19,189 nucleotides of DNA from Bacteroidales bacterium (GCA_007132865.1 SLNU01000284.1:1-19189), one strand, 5' to 3'; numbered from the stretch's first letter, positions 7,088-15,246 are shown. Program-made: numbers and translations. Notes: generated by a model not told the origin, from the sequence alone.

Positions 7088-7241
7088 GTGCTTGTATATT
7101 TCTATTTTTTCTATCTACATTTTTTATATGCGTATAGAGCATTCGCACGCTCAGCCGTAAAGAGTTTCGGCAACTCATGACGTAATAGGGTTTCGTCTAC
7201 TCAAGGAAACAAATATTAATTGTTAACTTGGAGTAATTCTT
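7088..7241 (+). promoter_or_regulatory. non-coding leader of the capsid gene
   Basis: These 154 bases carry no gene and lie between a strong terminator and the capsid start, so a promoter is expected here. The best sigma70-like match I see is weak: TTGTAT (7092-7097) and TACATT (7116-7121), 18 bases apart. It is followed by an imperfect direct repeat (7161-7177 and 7187-7203, 14 of 17 identical, centred on GTTTCG). The first copy also forms a small hairpin GAGTT/AACTC. The capsid ribosome binding site is GGAG near 7230. The promoter assignment is tentative; the repeat is certain. Confidence 0.45.
7161..7203 (+). repeat. imperfect 17-bp direct repeat in capsid leader
   Basis: Copies AGAGTTTCGGCAACTCA (7161-7177) and AGGGTTTCGTCTACTCA (7187-7203) differ at three positions and start 26 bases apart. 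Each is preceded by CGTAA. They may be paired protein sites or two small RNA hairpins in the 5' leader of the capsid mRNA. Confidence 0.7.
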
Positions 7242-8183
7242 ATGTTAAATACACCACAGACTCTTTCACCTCAGGTGCAAAATTGGGTCGATGATGTGTT
7301 GATTTCAACTAATCATCCCTCACATATTGCAGCTATTGGAGCTGAAGAGTCGGTTATGAAATCGAAAAACGGTGACTATTTTACAAGGTCACGATATGAA
7401 AAATTACCTCTTGGCTTGGTTCCATTAAATGGTCAACCAACTAATGGGGTTGAAGTAAAAAGATTGGAAGTCTCAGCAAAGGTCCAATATTATGGCCTCT
7501 TTCAAGCAGTTTTTCAAAATGTCGAATTACATAATAGCGATCCTGTATTAAATAGCCTTGCACAGTTAAATGGTTTGTCTATGAAAGGCACAGAAGATCA
7601 CCTGCTAATGGAGAAAATGAGGTCTGCATCGGGCTATTTGAACGCAACAGGGGGTACCAACGGGGACCTCAGCAGTTCAATTTCGGAGGCTGACGTTTTA
7701 GAAGCAATATCTACACTTCGCCAAAATGACGCAGTAATGCTAATGGTTGGAGAAGAGGGTAGATCAGCTTATGGAACGGCTCCAATTTTTGATGCTTTCA
7801 TAGCAAAGACCCACACCAAGGTTATTAAAGATCTTTATAACTTGATGAACTTTAAGCCTAAATGGGAATATCCTATGGGTGCTGCTGGTTGTGCATCATC
7901 TGAAGAGGGATCACTTTATAATACAAGGTTCTTCTTGTCTTCTGCTTCAACTGTTATTAAAAACGGTTCGGCACAAGGTGCGGATGTTTACCCAATATAT
8001 ATACACGGTCAAGAAGCTATCGGAAAAGTACAAATGGATAACTTCTCTGCTGGCTTAAGATACCGTCCGCCTGTGTACTCAGACCCCTTATTCCAGAACT
8101 TCACGATAGGTTGGGTAGCTGCTCTAGTTCCTTATTTAGTTAATGAATTAAACATCGTGAAACTCAACGTAACACTAGCATAA
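7242..8183 (+). CDS. major capsid protein, N4-gp56-like
   Basis: The main shell subunit. At 313 residues it reads like the N4-gp56 major capsid family. It has a conserved N-terminal segment KRLEVSAKVQYYGLFQAV (about 69-86), a middle part that handles N-arm/E-loop positions, and a conserved C-terminal part (SDPLFQNFTIGWVAALVPYL near 281-300, then NELNIVKLNV). The ATG at 7242 has GGAG eight bases upstream. It directly follows the scaffold candidate and terminator, and has its own leader. This suggests separate high-level expression. The family call is from memory of these motifs, so the structural role is surer than the exact family. Confidence 0.85.
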   Translation: MLNTPQTLSPQVQNWVDDVLISTNHPSHIAAIGAEESVMKSKNGDYFTRSRYEKLPLGLVPLNGQPTNGVEVKRLEVSAKVQYYGLFQAVFQNVELHNSDPVLNSLAQLNGLSMKGTEDHLLMEKMRSASGYLNATGGTNGDLSSSISEADVLEAISTLRQNDAVMLMVGEEGRSAYGTAPIFDAFIAKTHTKVIKDLYNLMNFKPKWEYPMGAAGCASSEEGSLYNTRFFLSSASTVIKNGSAQGADVYPIYIHGQEAIGKVQMDNFSAGLRYRPPVYSDPLFQNFTIGWVAALVPYLVNELNIVKLNVTLA

Positions 8184-8193
8184 GGAGGATGAG

Positions 8194-9138
8194 ATGAGCG
8201 TAAATTTTGCAGGTCAAATATCTGGAAACTTTATTTCAAATGGTGAAAGTTTCTTCATTCCTTATATGGCTGATATCTCTAAAGTTGAGGTATTTAATTC
8301 AAGTGTCGGTAATGATGCTTGGATGAAATTTATTTGGTATAAAGGGATGACCAATGGTCGTGGTTTTAGATACCAAAATTCAGCAAATGGAGTATGGGGA
8401 GAAATAGCAGAAAATCAAGGTATTTGGACTATTGATAAGTCAGTTAATCCGTTAGGAGCCAGACAAGAGCTTACAAATATAACGGATGGCGACCCTCCTG
8501 TTTTACAGAAAGATGGAAATGCTGTGGCTCCAGTTGTTGGTGACATTGTACGAGTATATGACACTGCAACAGCTAGGCAAATATCAACGGTTGATTTCGA
8601 AGTTACGGATGTTGATAATAATGACATTACCTTAGGTTATGCTGCTCAATTAGCCGCGGCTAGTGGAGCTGGACATTATGCAATTCAAAAATACTTGCCT
8701 ATGTTCTACCCATCTAAGCGTTATATATCAGAAATTACACAAGCAACACAAGCTACTATTAGATTCACGGTACGACATGAATATGTTGTAGGACAACGCA
8801 TTAAATTTAGAGTTCCTGATAATTTTGGAATGTCTCAAATTAATAATCTTGAAGGTGTTGTAGTTGCTATACCATCAGCGAGCCAAGTAACTGTTGATAT
8901 AGATACGACAGGATTTACTGCGTATGCATGGCCAGCAGATAGTGTAGAAAGATTTACTTTTGCACATGCTTACCCTGCGGGTGGTAATACTGCTGAATCA
9001 ATAAACAGTAATGTTAATCCGTTAGGAACTGGTAGTAGAAACGACGCGGAGCGTGGAGTTTTACTTACTGGTGGAGCGAATTTACCAGCTGGTGCTAATA
9101 ACGATGTTGTTTATTACACAATTTCATCATCATTTTAG
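8194..9138 (+). CDS. virion protein, probable capsid decoration protein
   Basis: A 314-residue, beta-rich, Gly/Asn-rich protein with no membrane segment, cotranscribed with the capsid gene (ten-base gap, very strong AAGGAGG ribosome binding site). Residues about 176-250 form a compact module with GQRIKFRVPDNFGMSQ and VDIDTTGF. This is reminiscent of FCCH-like beta modules, and it recurs in the gene at 9646 and more distantly in the tail protein at 11618. A smaller internal duplication is NPLG (87 and 276 regions), where 15 bases GTTAATCCGTTAGGA occur identically twice. Pairing with the major capsid protein ahead of a terminator suggests a high-copy virion component such as a head decoration protein. 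That role is inferred. Confidence 0.72.
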   Translation: MSVNFAGQISGNFISNGESFFIPYMADISKVEVFNSSVGNDAWMKFIWYKGMTNGRGFRYQNSANGVWGEIAENQGIWTIDKSVNPLGARQELTNITDGDPPVLQKDGNAVAPVVGDIVRVYDTATARQISTVDFEVTDVDNNDITLGYAAQLAAASGAGHYAIQKYLPMFYPSKRYISEITQATQATIRFTVRHEYVVGQRIKFRVPDNFGMSQINNLEGVVVAIPSASQVTVDIDTTGFTAYAWPADSVERFTFAHAYPAGGNTAESINSNVNPLGTGSRNDAERGVLLTGGANLPAGANNDVVYYTISSSF

Positions 9139-9145
9139 AATTAAT

Positions 9146-9167
9146 GGGGCGTTTATCGCCCCTTTTT
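9146..9167 (+). terminator. rho-independent terminator/attenuator after the capsid pair
   Basis: Stem GGGGCG (9146-9151) / CGCCCC (9157-9162) with loop TTTAT, followed by five Ts. The T-run abuts the AGGGGG ribosome binding site of the gene at 9179, leaving no room for a promoter. Downstream genes must therefore be reached by read-through. This would lower tail-gene expression relative to capsid. Confidence 0.85.
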
Positions 9168-9178
9168 AGGGGGAAAAT

Positions 9179-9646
9179 ATGAGTATTATATTAAGGGATC
9201 CAACAGATAAAATTATAACTTTTGATGCTAAGCATAAGCCTACGATGTCTAAAGATGCTTTTGCTAAGCATATAAAGAAAATGAAAGAACGAGACTACGA
9301 GTTAGTCAATGTAAGGTTTAAAAACTTTGATCAGCCCGGGGAGGTGCTTAAGTTTCCATTTAAAAAATACGCGGGTCCAATAACTTGGTATACATTGGTT
9401 GACGGTGAAGCTTACAAATTACCTAAATGTGTCGCTGAATATGTTGCTAATGACCTTAATGAGAATATTTACGAAGAAATTAAGGGTATGCCTAACATTA
9501 TAGGCGGACAACATGACGGATCTTTAAACGCGGAAAACTGGCGTGTAAAGGCCAAGAAATATAAATATGGCATGGAGAGTCTAGAGTTTATGCGTGACGA
9601 CATAGAATTGAATGACCGACCAGTTGTAGAGGAAAAAACAGCATAA
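9179..9646 (+). CDS. hypothetical virion protein
   Basis: A 155-residue soluble protein with strong ribosome binding site AGGGGGA. The sequence is charged and shows no known domain. Notable stretches are KKYAGPITWYTLVDGEAYKLP (about 62-82) and an acidic C-terminus (RDDIELNDRPVVEEKTA). It lies just after the capsid-pair terminator and is coupled to the next gene by a TAATG overlap. This hints that the two proteins are made in matched amounts. A structural or assembly role is inferred only from location. Confidence 0.7.
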   Translation: MSIILRDPTDKIITFDAKHKPTMSKDAFAKHIKKMKERDYELVNVRFKNFDQPGEVLKFPFKKYAGPITWYTLVDGEAYKLPKCVAEYVANDLNENIYEEIKGMPNIIGGQHDGSLNAENWRVKAKKYKYGMESLEFMRDDIELNDRPVVEEKTA

Positions 9647-9969
9647 TGGTATATATCCCAAGGGTAAAAGAAATTGCATCTATAACTATTGGACAAACTC
9701 CTACAGTGACTACGGAATTAGACCATTTGTATCGAACTGATAGTTTTGTTCGCTTCTTTATACCCCTTGGGTATGGCATGTCGCAGCTCAATTGGAAACT
9801 TGCAAAAATTAGGGTTACTGGAGCAAATACATTTACTATAAATATTGATACTACAGGCTTTGACCCATTTGTTTTGAATGATTTGGATCAGAAGCCGCAG
9901 GTTATACCAGCTGGTGAGATACCTATTGGAGTTATACAGGGCAGCAAATGGATAAAGCCATTTATTTAA
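9646..9969 (+). CDS. small virion protein sharing a module with the decoration protein
   Basis: A 107-residue protein starting inside the preceding stop (TAATG), with no independent ribosome binding site. Residues about 34-76 contain FVRFFIPLGYGMSQLN and FTINIDTTGF. These align with the module of the 8194 gene (GMSQIN, then VDIDTTGF, with the same spacing to within a residue or two). It is thus essentially one stand-alone copy of that beta module plus a short tail. It may be a trimeric head or collar component; this is inference. Confidence 0.7.
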   Translation: MVYIPRVKEIASITIGQTPTVTTELDHLYRTDSFVRFFIPLGYGMSQLNWKLAKIRVTGANTFTINIDTTGFDPFVLNDLDQKPQVIPAGEIPIGVIQGSKWIKPFI

Positions 9970-9978
9970 GAGGGTGAT

Positions 9979-10968
9979 ATGCCAACATTAGGAAATATAA
10001 GACGTAAAACTAGGTTATTAGCTCAGATACCATCTTCTAGTGATATGTCTAACAATGATGTTAATAATAATATTAATAGCTTTATTAAGTATGATTTCCC
10101 TTCAGAATTAAACGTATTTTCATTAAAGAGAAACTTAACATTTTATACTATTCCCAATGTTGATACTTATGAAACTAATGATAATGACGTAAATCACCCG
10201 TTATATAACTTTAAGAATAAATATTACGCTGTTTATGATCCTCTATATATTGGTAGCACCAGAGCTAATTTATATATGATGTCTTCGTTATTCTATGGTC
10301 AATATCCAAAGAATTTTATAACCAATGATACACAATTGCGAGGCGACGCTACAGTTAATCAAGTCCTTGAGGGGTTTTTAACGGCTCCAGTTTTACAAAA
10401 TAGCGTTACATTTAATTCAATTACTGTTAATGATCAATCAATAATGGTTAAAGATAATCCACTTGATAGAGTAGATGGCTTACTTTCTGATAATGCGGGT
10501 AATACTATTGGCACTATGAATTATATAACTGGTGAATATAGTTTCTTTTTCCCACAATCTTTACAACAAGGTGCAACTGTTTATTCTACACATATTGCCT
10601 ATTCTCCTGCTAAACCAAATACAGTCTTGTATCAAGATAATAAATTTATTATTCGTCCTGTTCCTGATAATGTCTATCCTGTAACAATAGATGTAGATGT
10701 TAGACCTGCTAGCTTAGAAGATGATGCAGATATCCCAGAATTGGAACAATGGTGGGAATTTATAGCTTATGGAGCAGCTATAAAATGTTGTCAGGATTTA
10801 GGAGACGAGGACACGCTGGCTAGAATCCAACCAGAATTTGAAAGACAGAAAGCAAATGTTATATCGGTGTCAACATCTCAAAAGACAAAGAAACGTACGC
10901 CTACGGTCTTCTCTGTTGGTAAGGGATATATATATAATCAATATTTCGGGCCTTCTTGGCCATATTAG
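9979..10968 (+). CDS. head-tail connector/adaptor-like virion protein
   Basis: A 329-residue protein. It begins with a helical segment (LGNIRRKTRLLAQIPSSSDMSN, about 4-25) and a long Asn/Tyr-rich beta-type middle. A helical C-terminal part (about 248-290: IPELEQWWEFIAYGAAIKCC, then DEDTLARIQPEFERQ) looks like the helix-rich adaptor domain of short-tailed phage connector proteins. Its position after the capsid/decoration genes and before tail proteins suits an adaptor fixed beneath the portal. The ribosome binding site is GAGGGTG. The similarity is at the level of pattern, so the specific role is moderately supported. Confidence 0.55.
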   Translation: MPTLGNIRRKTRLLAQIPSSSDMSNNDVNNNINSFIKYDFPSELNVFSLKRNLTFYTIPNVDTYETNDNDVNHPLYNFKNKYYAVYDPLYIGSTRANLYMMSSLFYGQYPKNFITNDTQLRGDATVNQVLEGFLTAPVLQNSVTFNSITVNDQSIMVKDNPLDRVDGLLSDNAGNTIGTMNYITGEYSFFFPQSLQQGATVYSTHIAYSPAKPNTVLYQDNKFIIRPVPDNVYPVTIDVDVRPASLEDDADIPELEQWWEFIAYGAAIKCCQDLGDEDTLARIQPEFERQKANVISVSTSQKTKKRTPTVFSVGKGYIYNQYFGPSWPY

Positions 10969-10977
10969 GGGGAGTAT

Positions 10978-11616
10978 ATGGGTTTAACAATTCTTCCACA
11001 AGCAGGGAATAAATTAGGTCAAACCAGAGACGCTATTAGACATAATTTTGAATTTATTAATAATGATTATCAGGTTGATCATATTCAATTACATGATGCT
11101 ACAGTTGCTAATAGGGGATTTCATAAAAAGATTACATTCTATAATCATGGCAATAATGATCCCGAGCCTGCAATATATGCGAATGGTATAACAATGTATC
11201 GTGCTAATTCAGCACTTAGAACTGGCACGGGGGGTGGTTCTGTTCAAAGTCAAATATATTTACTAAGAGGTAATACTGTTGTAAATAGAATACCATTTGC
11301 CGCATCAAGATTTAATGCTGCATCTGAAGAAGGTTGGTCTTATTTACCCTCTGGTATCTTAATTAAGTGGGGTAGAAGGGCTAATGTTGGAGATGGTGAG
11401 CGTCAGATTATTTTTCCTGCTCATGCAACCGAAATCCCAGTATTTACAGAAATTTTTAGTATTAATGTTACACCATTTGGTGCTAATGCTGTTGATGAGT
11501 TTGTACAGGTGGGTAATATTTTGGCGGACAATGCTGGCTTTACTGTTTTTTGCACAAGAAGAACAACTAATAACGCTCATCAGGCAAACTTTTATTATTT
11601 TGTAATAGGTATTTAA
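10978..11616 (+). CDS. tail fibre/spike protein with a gp53-like tip domain
   Basis: A 212-residue virion protein, probably part of the host-binding apparatus. The N-terminus has a common phage virion pattern (GQTRDAIRHNFEFINNDYQVDH, then GFHKKITF). The C-terminal half, from about 119, has the signature of fibre-tip domains: YLPSGILIKWGRRANVG, an IIFPAH segment, and a terminal FYYFVIGI that resembles the usual ending of such trimeric beta tips. A Gly-rich linker (TGTGGGSVQ, about 82-90) separates the halves. The ribosome binding site is GGGGGAG. The next gene follows after one base. Confidence 0.7.
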   Translation: MGLTILPQAGNKLGQTRDAIRHNFEFINNDYQVDHIQLHDATVANRGFHKKITFYNHGNNDPEPAIYANGITMYRANSALRTGTGGGSVQSQIYLLRGNTVVNRIPFAASRFNAASEEGWSYLPSGILIKWGRRANVGDGERQIIFPAHATEIPVFTEIFSINVTPFGANAVDEFVQVGNILADNAGFTVFCTRRTTNNAHQANFYYFVIGI

Positions 11617-11617
11617 T

Positions 11618-13891
11618 ATGCCATTAGACAGGTTTCAAATAGGACAGTTTAGCCAAAGTTCGGGCTTACGTAAGAATGTTAAGCCATTTTTATTGCCTGA
11701 TGATGCATTTGCGGTTATGAATAATGCCTATGTCTGGCGTGATACTCTAAGAAAAAGATTTGGATCAAGATATATAGGTAATAGTCAATTATCATCAAGG
11801 TTAAGAATTAACATTGGTAAAGTTACTGGAAATGATGTTGAAGCTAATACTTTTATACCTAGGGATACTTCTAACAATTTAATTACTCCATTAGCTTTAG
11901 GGCAAATGCTTTCTATAGGGGATAATTTATTTACTGTTATAGACGCTGAAGTTGGACAATCTAATAACTTATTACGAAGTGACGGAGTAGCTAGCACTGC
12001 TACAGTTCATGGGACAACTGGTTTAGTTACTATAGAAAACGTTGCTGTTCCTAACGATACACCAGTATTTTTTTACCCTGCATTACCAGTAATGGGCTTA
12101 AGAATACAAGAAGATGCAGCTATTAACGCTGAAAATACGATAGCGTTTGATACTAAGTTTGCATATCAATATGCGGATGGTGGTTGGTCAAGGTTAACTG
12201 CTGAGGATGATAATAATGCTAACCATTGGAATGGTACAAATTATCAGTTTCACCATACTTGTAATTGGGTTGGTAGCTCAGCTACTGCTAGTAAAATGTT
12301 TATTACAAATAATAATCATAATGAGCCTAATTATATGCGTATCCTTGATGGTGCTACTCTTTCTAACTTTAGACCAGCAATAACGGATACGGATTATCTT
12401 ATAAGTGCATCTTTATTATTACCATTTAAAAATAGAATGTTAGCATTCAATGTTTGGACGGGTCCAGATATTAATAATGCTCAGCAAGTAAGGCATAGGG
12501 TGTTAAGCTCTGAGGTTGGAAATGCACTAGGTGCTGATTCTTGGAAACTAGACATGCAAGGGAAAGGCTTTGGTGTAGATGCTCCAACAACTCAAGCTAT
12601 TGTCCTTGCTGGATTCTTAAGAGATAGATTAATTGTGTTCTTTGAGAGGTCAACATACGAATTGGTCTATACGGGTAACCCTGCATTCCCTTTCGTGTTC
12701 CAGTTACTCAATTCAGAAATGGGGGCAGAATCTCGTATGTCCGATGTTCCATTTGATAAAGCATTATTGGGTGTGGGTAATGTTGGAATAATGAGTTGCA
12801 CAGGCACAAATGTTAGTAGAATTGACGCGGCTATCCCCGATGAAGTATTTATGATACACAATGACGATAACGGGATAGAGCGGGTTTACGGGATCCGTGA
12901 CTATTCTATGGAGTTAGCTTATTGGACTTTTCCTTCTGTTGATCAGTCAAGCGATATATACCCGTTTCCTACTAAAGTCTTGGTGTATAATTATTTAAAT
13001 AACACATGGTCAATTAATGATGATTCCATTACTTGTTTTGGGTACTTCCAAGATGAAAATGATGTTACTTGGGACTCTATGGAGGTTTCATGGGATTCTG
13101 ATACTAGTTGGGACGGATTCCAATTAGGAGCACAATTTAGGCAAGTGTTAGCAGGAAATCAACAAGGATATACGTTTTTAATTGATCCGCAATCTACAAC
13201 CAATGCTGCGGTGCTGCAAATAACCAGCCTTAATGCAACTGTGGATGGCATAGAAATTACTTGTATTAATCACAACTTGAGAGCTGGTGATTATGTAAGA
13301 TTACACACGATTATTGGTGAAGATAATCTGGAAGACCTTAACGGTCTCATACTAAAAGTTGTAGAGATACCCCAAGTAGGCGATGAAGACAACCCTAATG
13401 AACTTATACTTGAAACTGTAGAAGATGTTGAGGGAGACTATTTGGGCGGCGGCACAATGTCACGTGTAAGCAGAATTGATATAAGAACCAAGGAGTATAA
13501 TTTCTACGCTAAAGATGGTAAAAGTGCATTAATACCCAAAGTAGAGTTTATGGTAGATAGTACAGCTCATGGAGAAATAACAGTTGATTATTATAGATCT
13601 ACATCTTTAGGCTCAGGTATTTCACAGGCAAGTAATACAGGAGCATTGTTGGGTACTAAGATTTTGGAAATGTTCCCACTGGAATTACACCCAAAAGAAG
13701 AAAATGCAACTAGATTATGGCATACAGTCAGGTATAACGGAGGCGGTCAGGTTGTACAATTTAGAATTTATTACTCAAATGAGCAAATGCAAAAGAAGAT
13801 AGAAGTTAATGATTCCTTCGCTTATGGCGTGCTTGAAGACTTCCAAATTAATCAGATAGTATTTTATGCAAGACCAAGCGGGCGACTATGA
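11618..13891 (+). CDS. large tail protein (nozzle / stabilisation-type)
   Basis: A 757-residue beta-rich virion protein. The opening (DDAFAVMNNAYVWRDTLRKRFGSRYIG, about 28-54) is typical of large podovirus tail proteins that line or cap the tail channel. The middle (about 260-420) carries repeated beta segments such as RLIVFFERSTYELVYTGNP and DGN-type turns, suggesting a propeller-like fold. A tandem W-D-S pattern (TWDSMEVSWDSDTSWDG, about 484-500) precedes a module at about 532-617 (HNLRAGDYVRLHT, then LNGLILKVVEI) related to the FCCH-like module. The stop TGA is inside the next ATG (ATGA). The role is inferred from size, order and pattern. Confidence 0.62.
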   Translation: MPLDRFQIGQFSQSSGLRKNVKPFLLPDDAFAVMNNAYVWRDTLRKRFGSRYIGNSQLSSRLRINIGKVTGNDVEANTFIPRDTSNNLITPLALGQMLSIGDNLFTVIDAEVGQSNNLLRSDGVASTATVHGTTGLVTIENVAVPNDTPVFFYPALPVMGLRIQEDAAINAENTIAFDTKFAYQYADGGWSRLTAEDDNNANHWNGTNYQFHHTCNWVGSSATASKMFITNNNHNEPNYMRILDGATLSNFRPAITDTDYLISASLLLPFKNRMLAFNVWTGPDINNAQQVRHRVLSSEVGNALGADSWKLDMQGKGFGVDAPTTQAIVLAGFLRDRLIVFFERSTYELVYTGNPAFPFVFQLLNSEMGAESRMSDVPFDKALLGVGNVGIMSCTGTNVSRIDAAIPDEVFMIHNDDNGIERVYGIRDYSMELAYWTFPSVDQSSDIYPFPTKVLVYNYLNNTWSINDDSITCFGYFQDENDVTWDSMEVSWDSDTSWDGFQLGAQFRQVLAGNQQGYTFLIDPQSTTNAAVLQITSLNATVDGIEITCINHNLRAGDYVRLHTIIGEDNLEDLNGLILKVVEIPQVGDEDNPNELILETVEDVEGDYLGGGTMSRVSRIDIRTKEYNFYAKDGKSALIPKVEFMVDSTAHGEITVDYYRSTSLGSGISQASNTGALLGTKILEMFPLELHPKEENATRLWHTVRYNGGGQVVQFRIYYSNEQMQKKIEVNDSFAYGVLEDFQINQIVFYARPSGRL

Positions 13892-14406
13892 TAACTAACG
13901 AATTACAAAATCAAGGGATCTTTATTGGTACTACCCAATTATTTGATCCTGAAACAATAGACAATATAGACGTCAATAGCGAACAGTTTAAGCAGTTAAT
14001 ACATAACCTATATACCAATGTAAATAATATAATATTGGCCCTAAATCAGAAGCCTAACGGTATTATATTAAACATAGAGACCCTTTCAGGTAAGTTTTAC
14101 TATAACCCCAACAGCAATGACCCCCAGAAGCTCCGACCTAGCTATATTAAAATAGTAGACTGTGGAACTTTACCTGATAATACTACAACGCAAACAGCCC
14201 ACGCAATAGATTGGGATGAAAATTATACATTTATATCAATAAGCGGTGCTGCAACAAATCCTACAGGCCTAGAAAGTGTCCCATTGCCTAACTCTGACAT
14301 AACCGTAAGCGTAGATAGTGATGAAATTCTAATCACAACCACAACCGACTTTTCAGATTTTACAAGAACCTATATTATCCTCGAGTATATAAAAAATCTT
14401 AATTGA
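13888..14406 (+). CDS. tail fibre/needle-type minor virion protein
   Basis: A 172-residue protein overlapping the preceding stop by four bases (ATGA coupling). The N-terminal half is helical (EQFKQLIHNLYTNVNNIILAL, about 31-51), suggesting a trimeric stalk. The C-terminal half is beta-rich: IKIVDCGTLPDN with AHAIDWDENYTFISISGAATNPTG, about 93-133, a pattern often seen in short fibre or tip proteins that begin a domain with DCGTLP/TGTLP and a His-Ala/Gly-Ile step. It is the last + strand gene before the inserted region. No catalytic residues are seen. Confidence 0.65.
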   Translation: MITNELQNQGIFIGTTQLFDPETIDNIDVNSEQFKQLIHNLYTNVNNIILALNQKPNGIILNIETLSGKFYYNPNSNDPQKLRPSYIKIVDCGTLPDNTTTQTAHAIDWDENYTFISISGAATNPTGLESVPLPNSDITVSVDSDEILITTTTDFSDFTRTYIILEYIKNLN

Positions 14407-14466
14407 TAATTATTTATCTAAAATTAGGGTTATATCGCTACAGGGAGAAACAATTTTAATTCAAAT

Positions 14467-14619
14467 ATCGCAAAGTGCCGTAAGTGTCGGCCCAAACTGG
14501 TGTCGCGAAAGATTGCATTACAGAAATGCAAACCCAATCACGACAAATTACCTTAGATTTGTTATGATATATTAACGGCGGCTGGGTATACCGTTTCTGC
14601 CCATCGAGGCTTGCGTTAG
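14467..14619 (+). pseudogene. decayed 3' end of a tnpB-like gene
   Basis: One reading frame, interrupted by TAG at 14554-14556, keeps a recognisable C-terminus of an IS200/IS605 TnpB protein. A damaged zinc ribbon remains (KCRKC at about 14473-14487, then a single Cys at 14527-14529). After it comes the spacing normally occupied by DRDLNAAxNIL (here D and IL retained), then TAAGYTVSA (14575-14601), the usual TnpB ending before its stop. TnpB is an RNA-guided nuclease; this remnant cannot be active. The C-terminal AGYTVSA and following right end are convincing; the zinc-ribbon part is a weaker match. Confidence 0.55.
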
Positions 14620-14683
14620 ACTTCTTCGGAAGCAGTGGCCGTTGAAATGGGAAGCCTCTTCCTTTAGGTAGAGGAGATATCAC
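14467..14683 (+). mobile_element. relict IS200/IS605-family element with right end / omega-RNA-like 3' end
   Basis: Downstream of the tnpB remnant the sequence has the layout of an IS605-type right end and omega-RNA scaffold. AAGCAGTGGCCGTTGAAA leads to GGAAGCC, a hairpin CCTCTTCC (14655-14662) / GGTAGAGG (14667-14674) with loop TTTA and one mismatch, then GAGATATCAC. The TCAC at 14680-14683 resembles a right-end cleavage site. A second hairpin TTGCATT/AATGCAA (14513-14519, 14525-14531) lies within the tnpB part. No tnpA and no body of tnpB are present, so this is a deletion derivative. The left boundary is uncertain. Confidence 0.65.
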
Positions 14684-14699
14684 TTTTTTCAATAGTTTA

Positions 14700-14750
14700 G
14701 GGAGCTACGCATTATTTAAGCTTGAGGTGGTGCGTAGTTTCCTATTTGTT
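14700..14750 (+). terminator. possible terminator between convergent genes
   Basis: Stem CTACGCA (14705-14711) / TGCGTAG (14731-14737), extendable by GGGAG / TTTCC through wobble pairs, with a 19-base loop, followed on the + strand by a T-rich stretch (TATTTGTTTT). It lies exactly where the + strand tail operon meets the end of the reverse-strand gene. The long loop makes it a weak candidate. Confidence 0.4.
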
Positions 14751-15212
14751 TTCGCTGCCACCACCTAAGAAATGAACCAATAATATCGTGACTATTCCTA
14801 TGATGGCCTCTATAATTGCTGTACCCATGGCTATTTTTGTTTTATTTTCGCTTGATTTTAAGCGGGTGTGCAATTCATCTTGACTGGTTTTTGTTTTATC
14901 TAACTCTAGGGCCTTAGCCTTTAGGGCATGCTCTACGGCCTCTAGTGCTATCTTATTCATGTCTATCTCTTCTGAGCTTGATTCGCTATTGCTTTTGGCT
15001 AGTTCTATTTTCTCTTTTAGGATTGGCATTATGATGTTACAGGTAAATTGTTTATCTGCGAATTTCTCATTTATTGTTTTTCTACAAATATCTTCTATAT
15101 CCTCTGTTTTTTTTTTATTGGGACCATCTTGTGAGATCTCCAAAATCTCCTTTTCCATACTGTAAATTGGAAATGGCATTATAATTATCAGCATTAATAA
15201 CAATTTATTCAT
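14742..15212 (-). CDS. secreted/membrane-anchored accessory protein (moron)
   Basis: A 156-residue protein on the opposite strand to all other genes. Residues 1-18 look like a signal peptide (NKLLLMLIIIMPFPIYS). Residues 20-127 are charged and helical with two Cys (43, 58), and 128-149 form a transmembrane segment (GTAIIEAIIGIVTILLVHFL) with a short GGGSENK tail. A cleavable signal plus a C-terminal anchor would place most of the protein outside the cytoplasm. Ribosome binding site AGAGGT precedes the start, and a promoter candidate lies at 15247-15274. Isolated reverse-strand genes with their own promoter inside late operons are typically morons (superinfection exclusion or lysogenic conversion). 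I do not recognise the family. Confidence 0.75.
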   Translation of the reverse strand: MNKLLLMLIIIMPFPIYSMEKEILEISQDGPNKKKTEDIEDICRKTINEKFADKQFTCNIIMPILKEKIELAKSNSESSSEEIDMNKIALEAVEHALKAKALELDKTKTSQDELHTRLKSSENKTKIAMGTAIIEAIIGIVTILLVHFLGGGSENK

Positions 15213-15246
15213 TCGACACCTCTTAATACTTTACCGTTACTGAACT

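Noticed and set aside
14456..14692. 78-codon reverse-strand open frame over the IS605-like relict
   Set aside because: It is antisense to the tnpB remnant and right-end hairpin; such frames are commonly over-annotated at IS605 ends.
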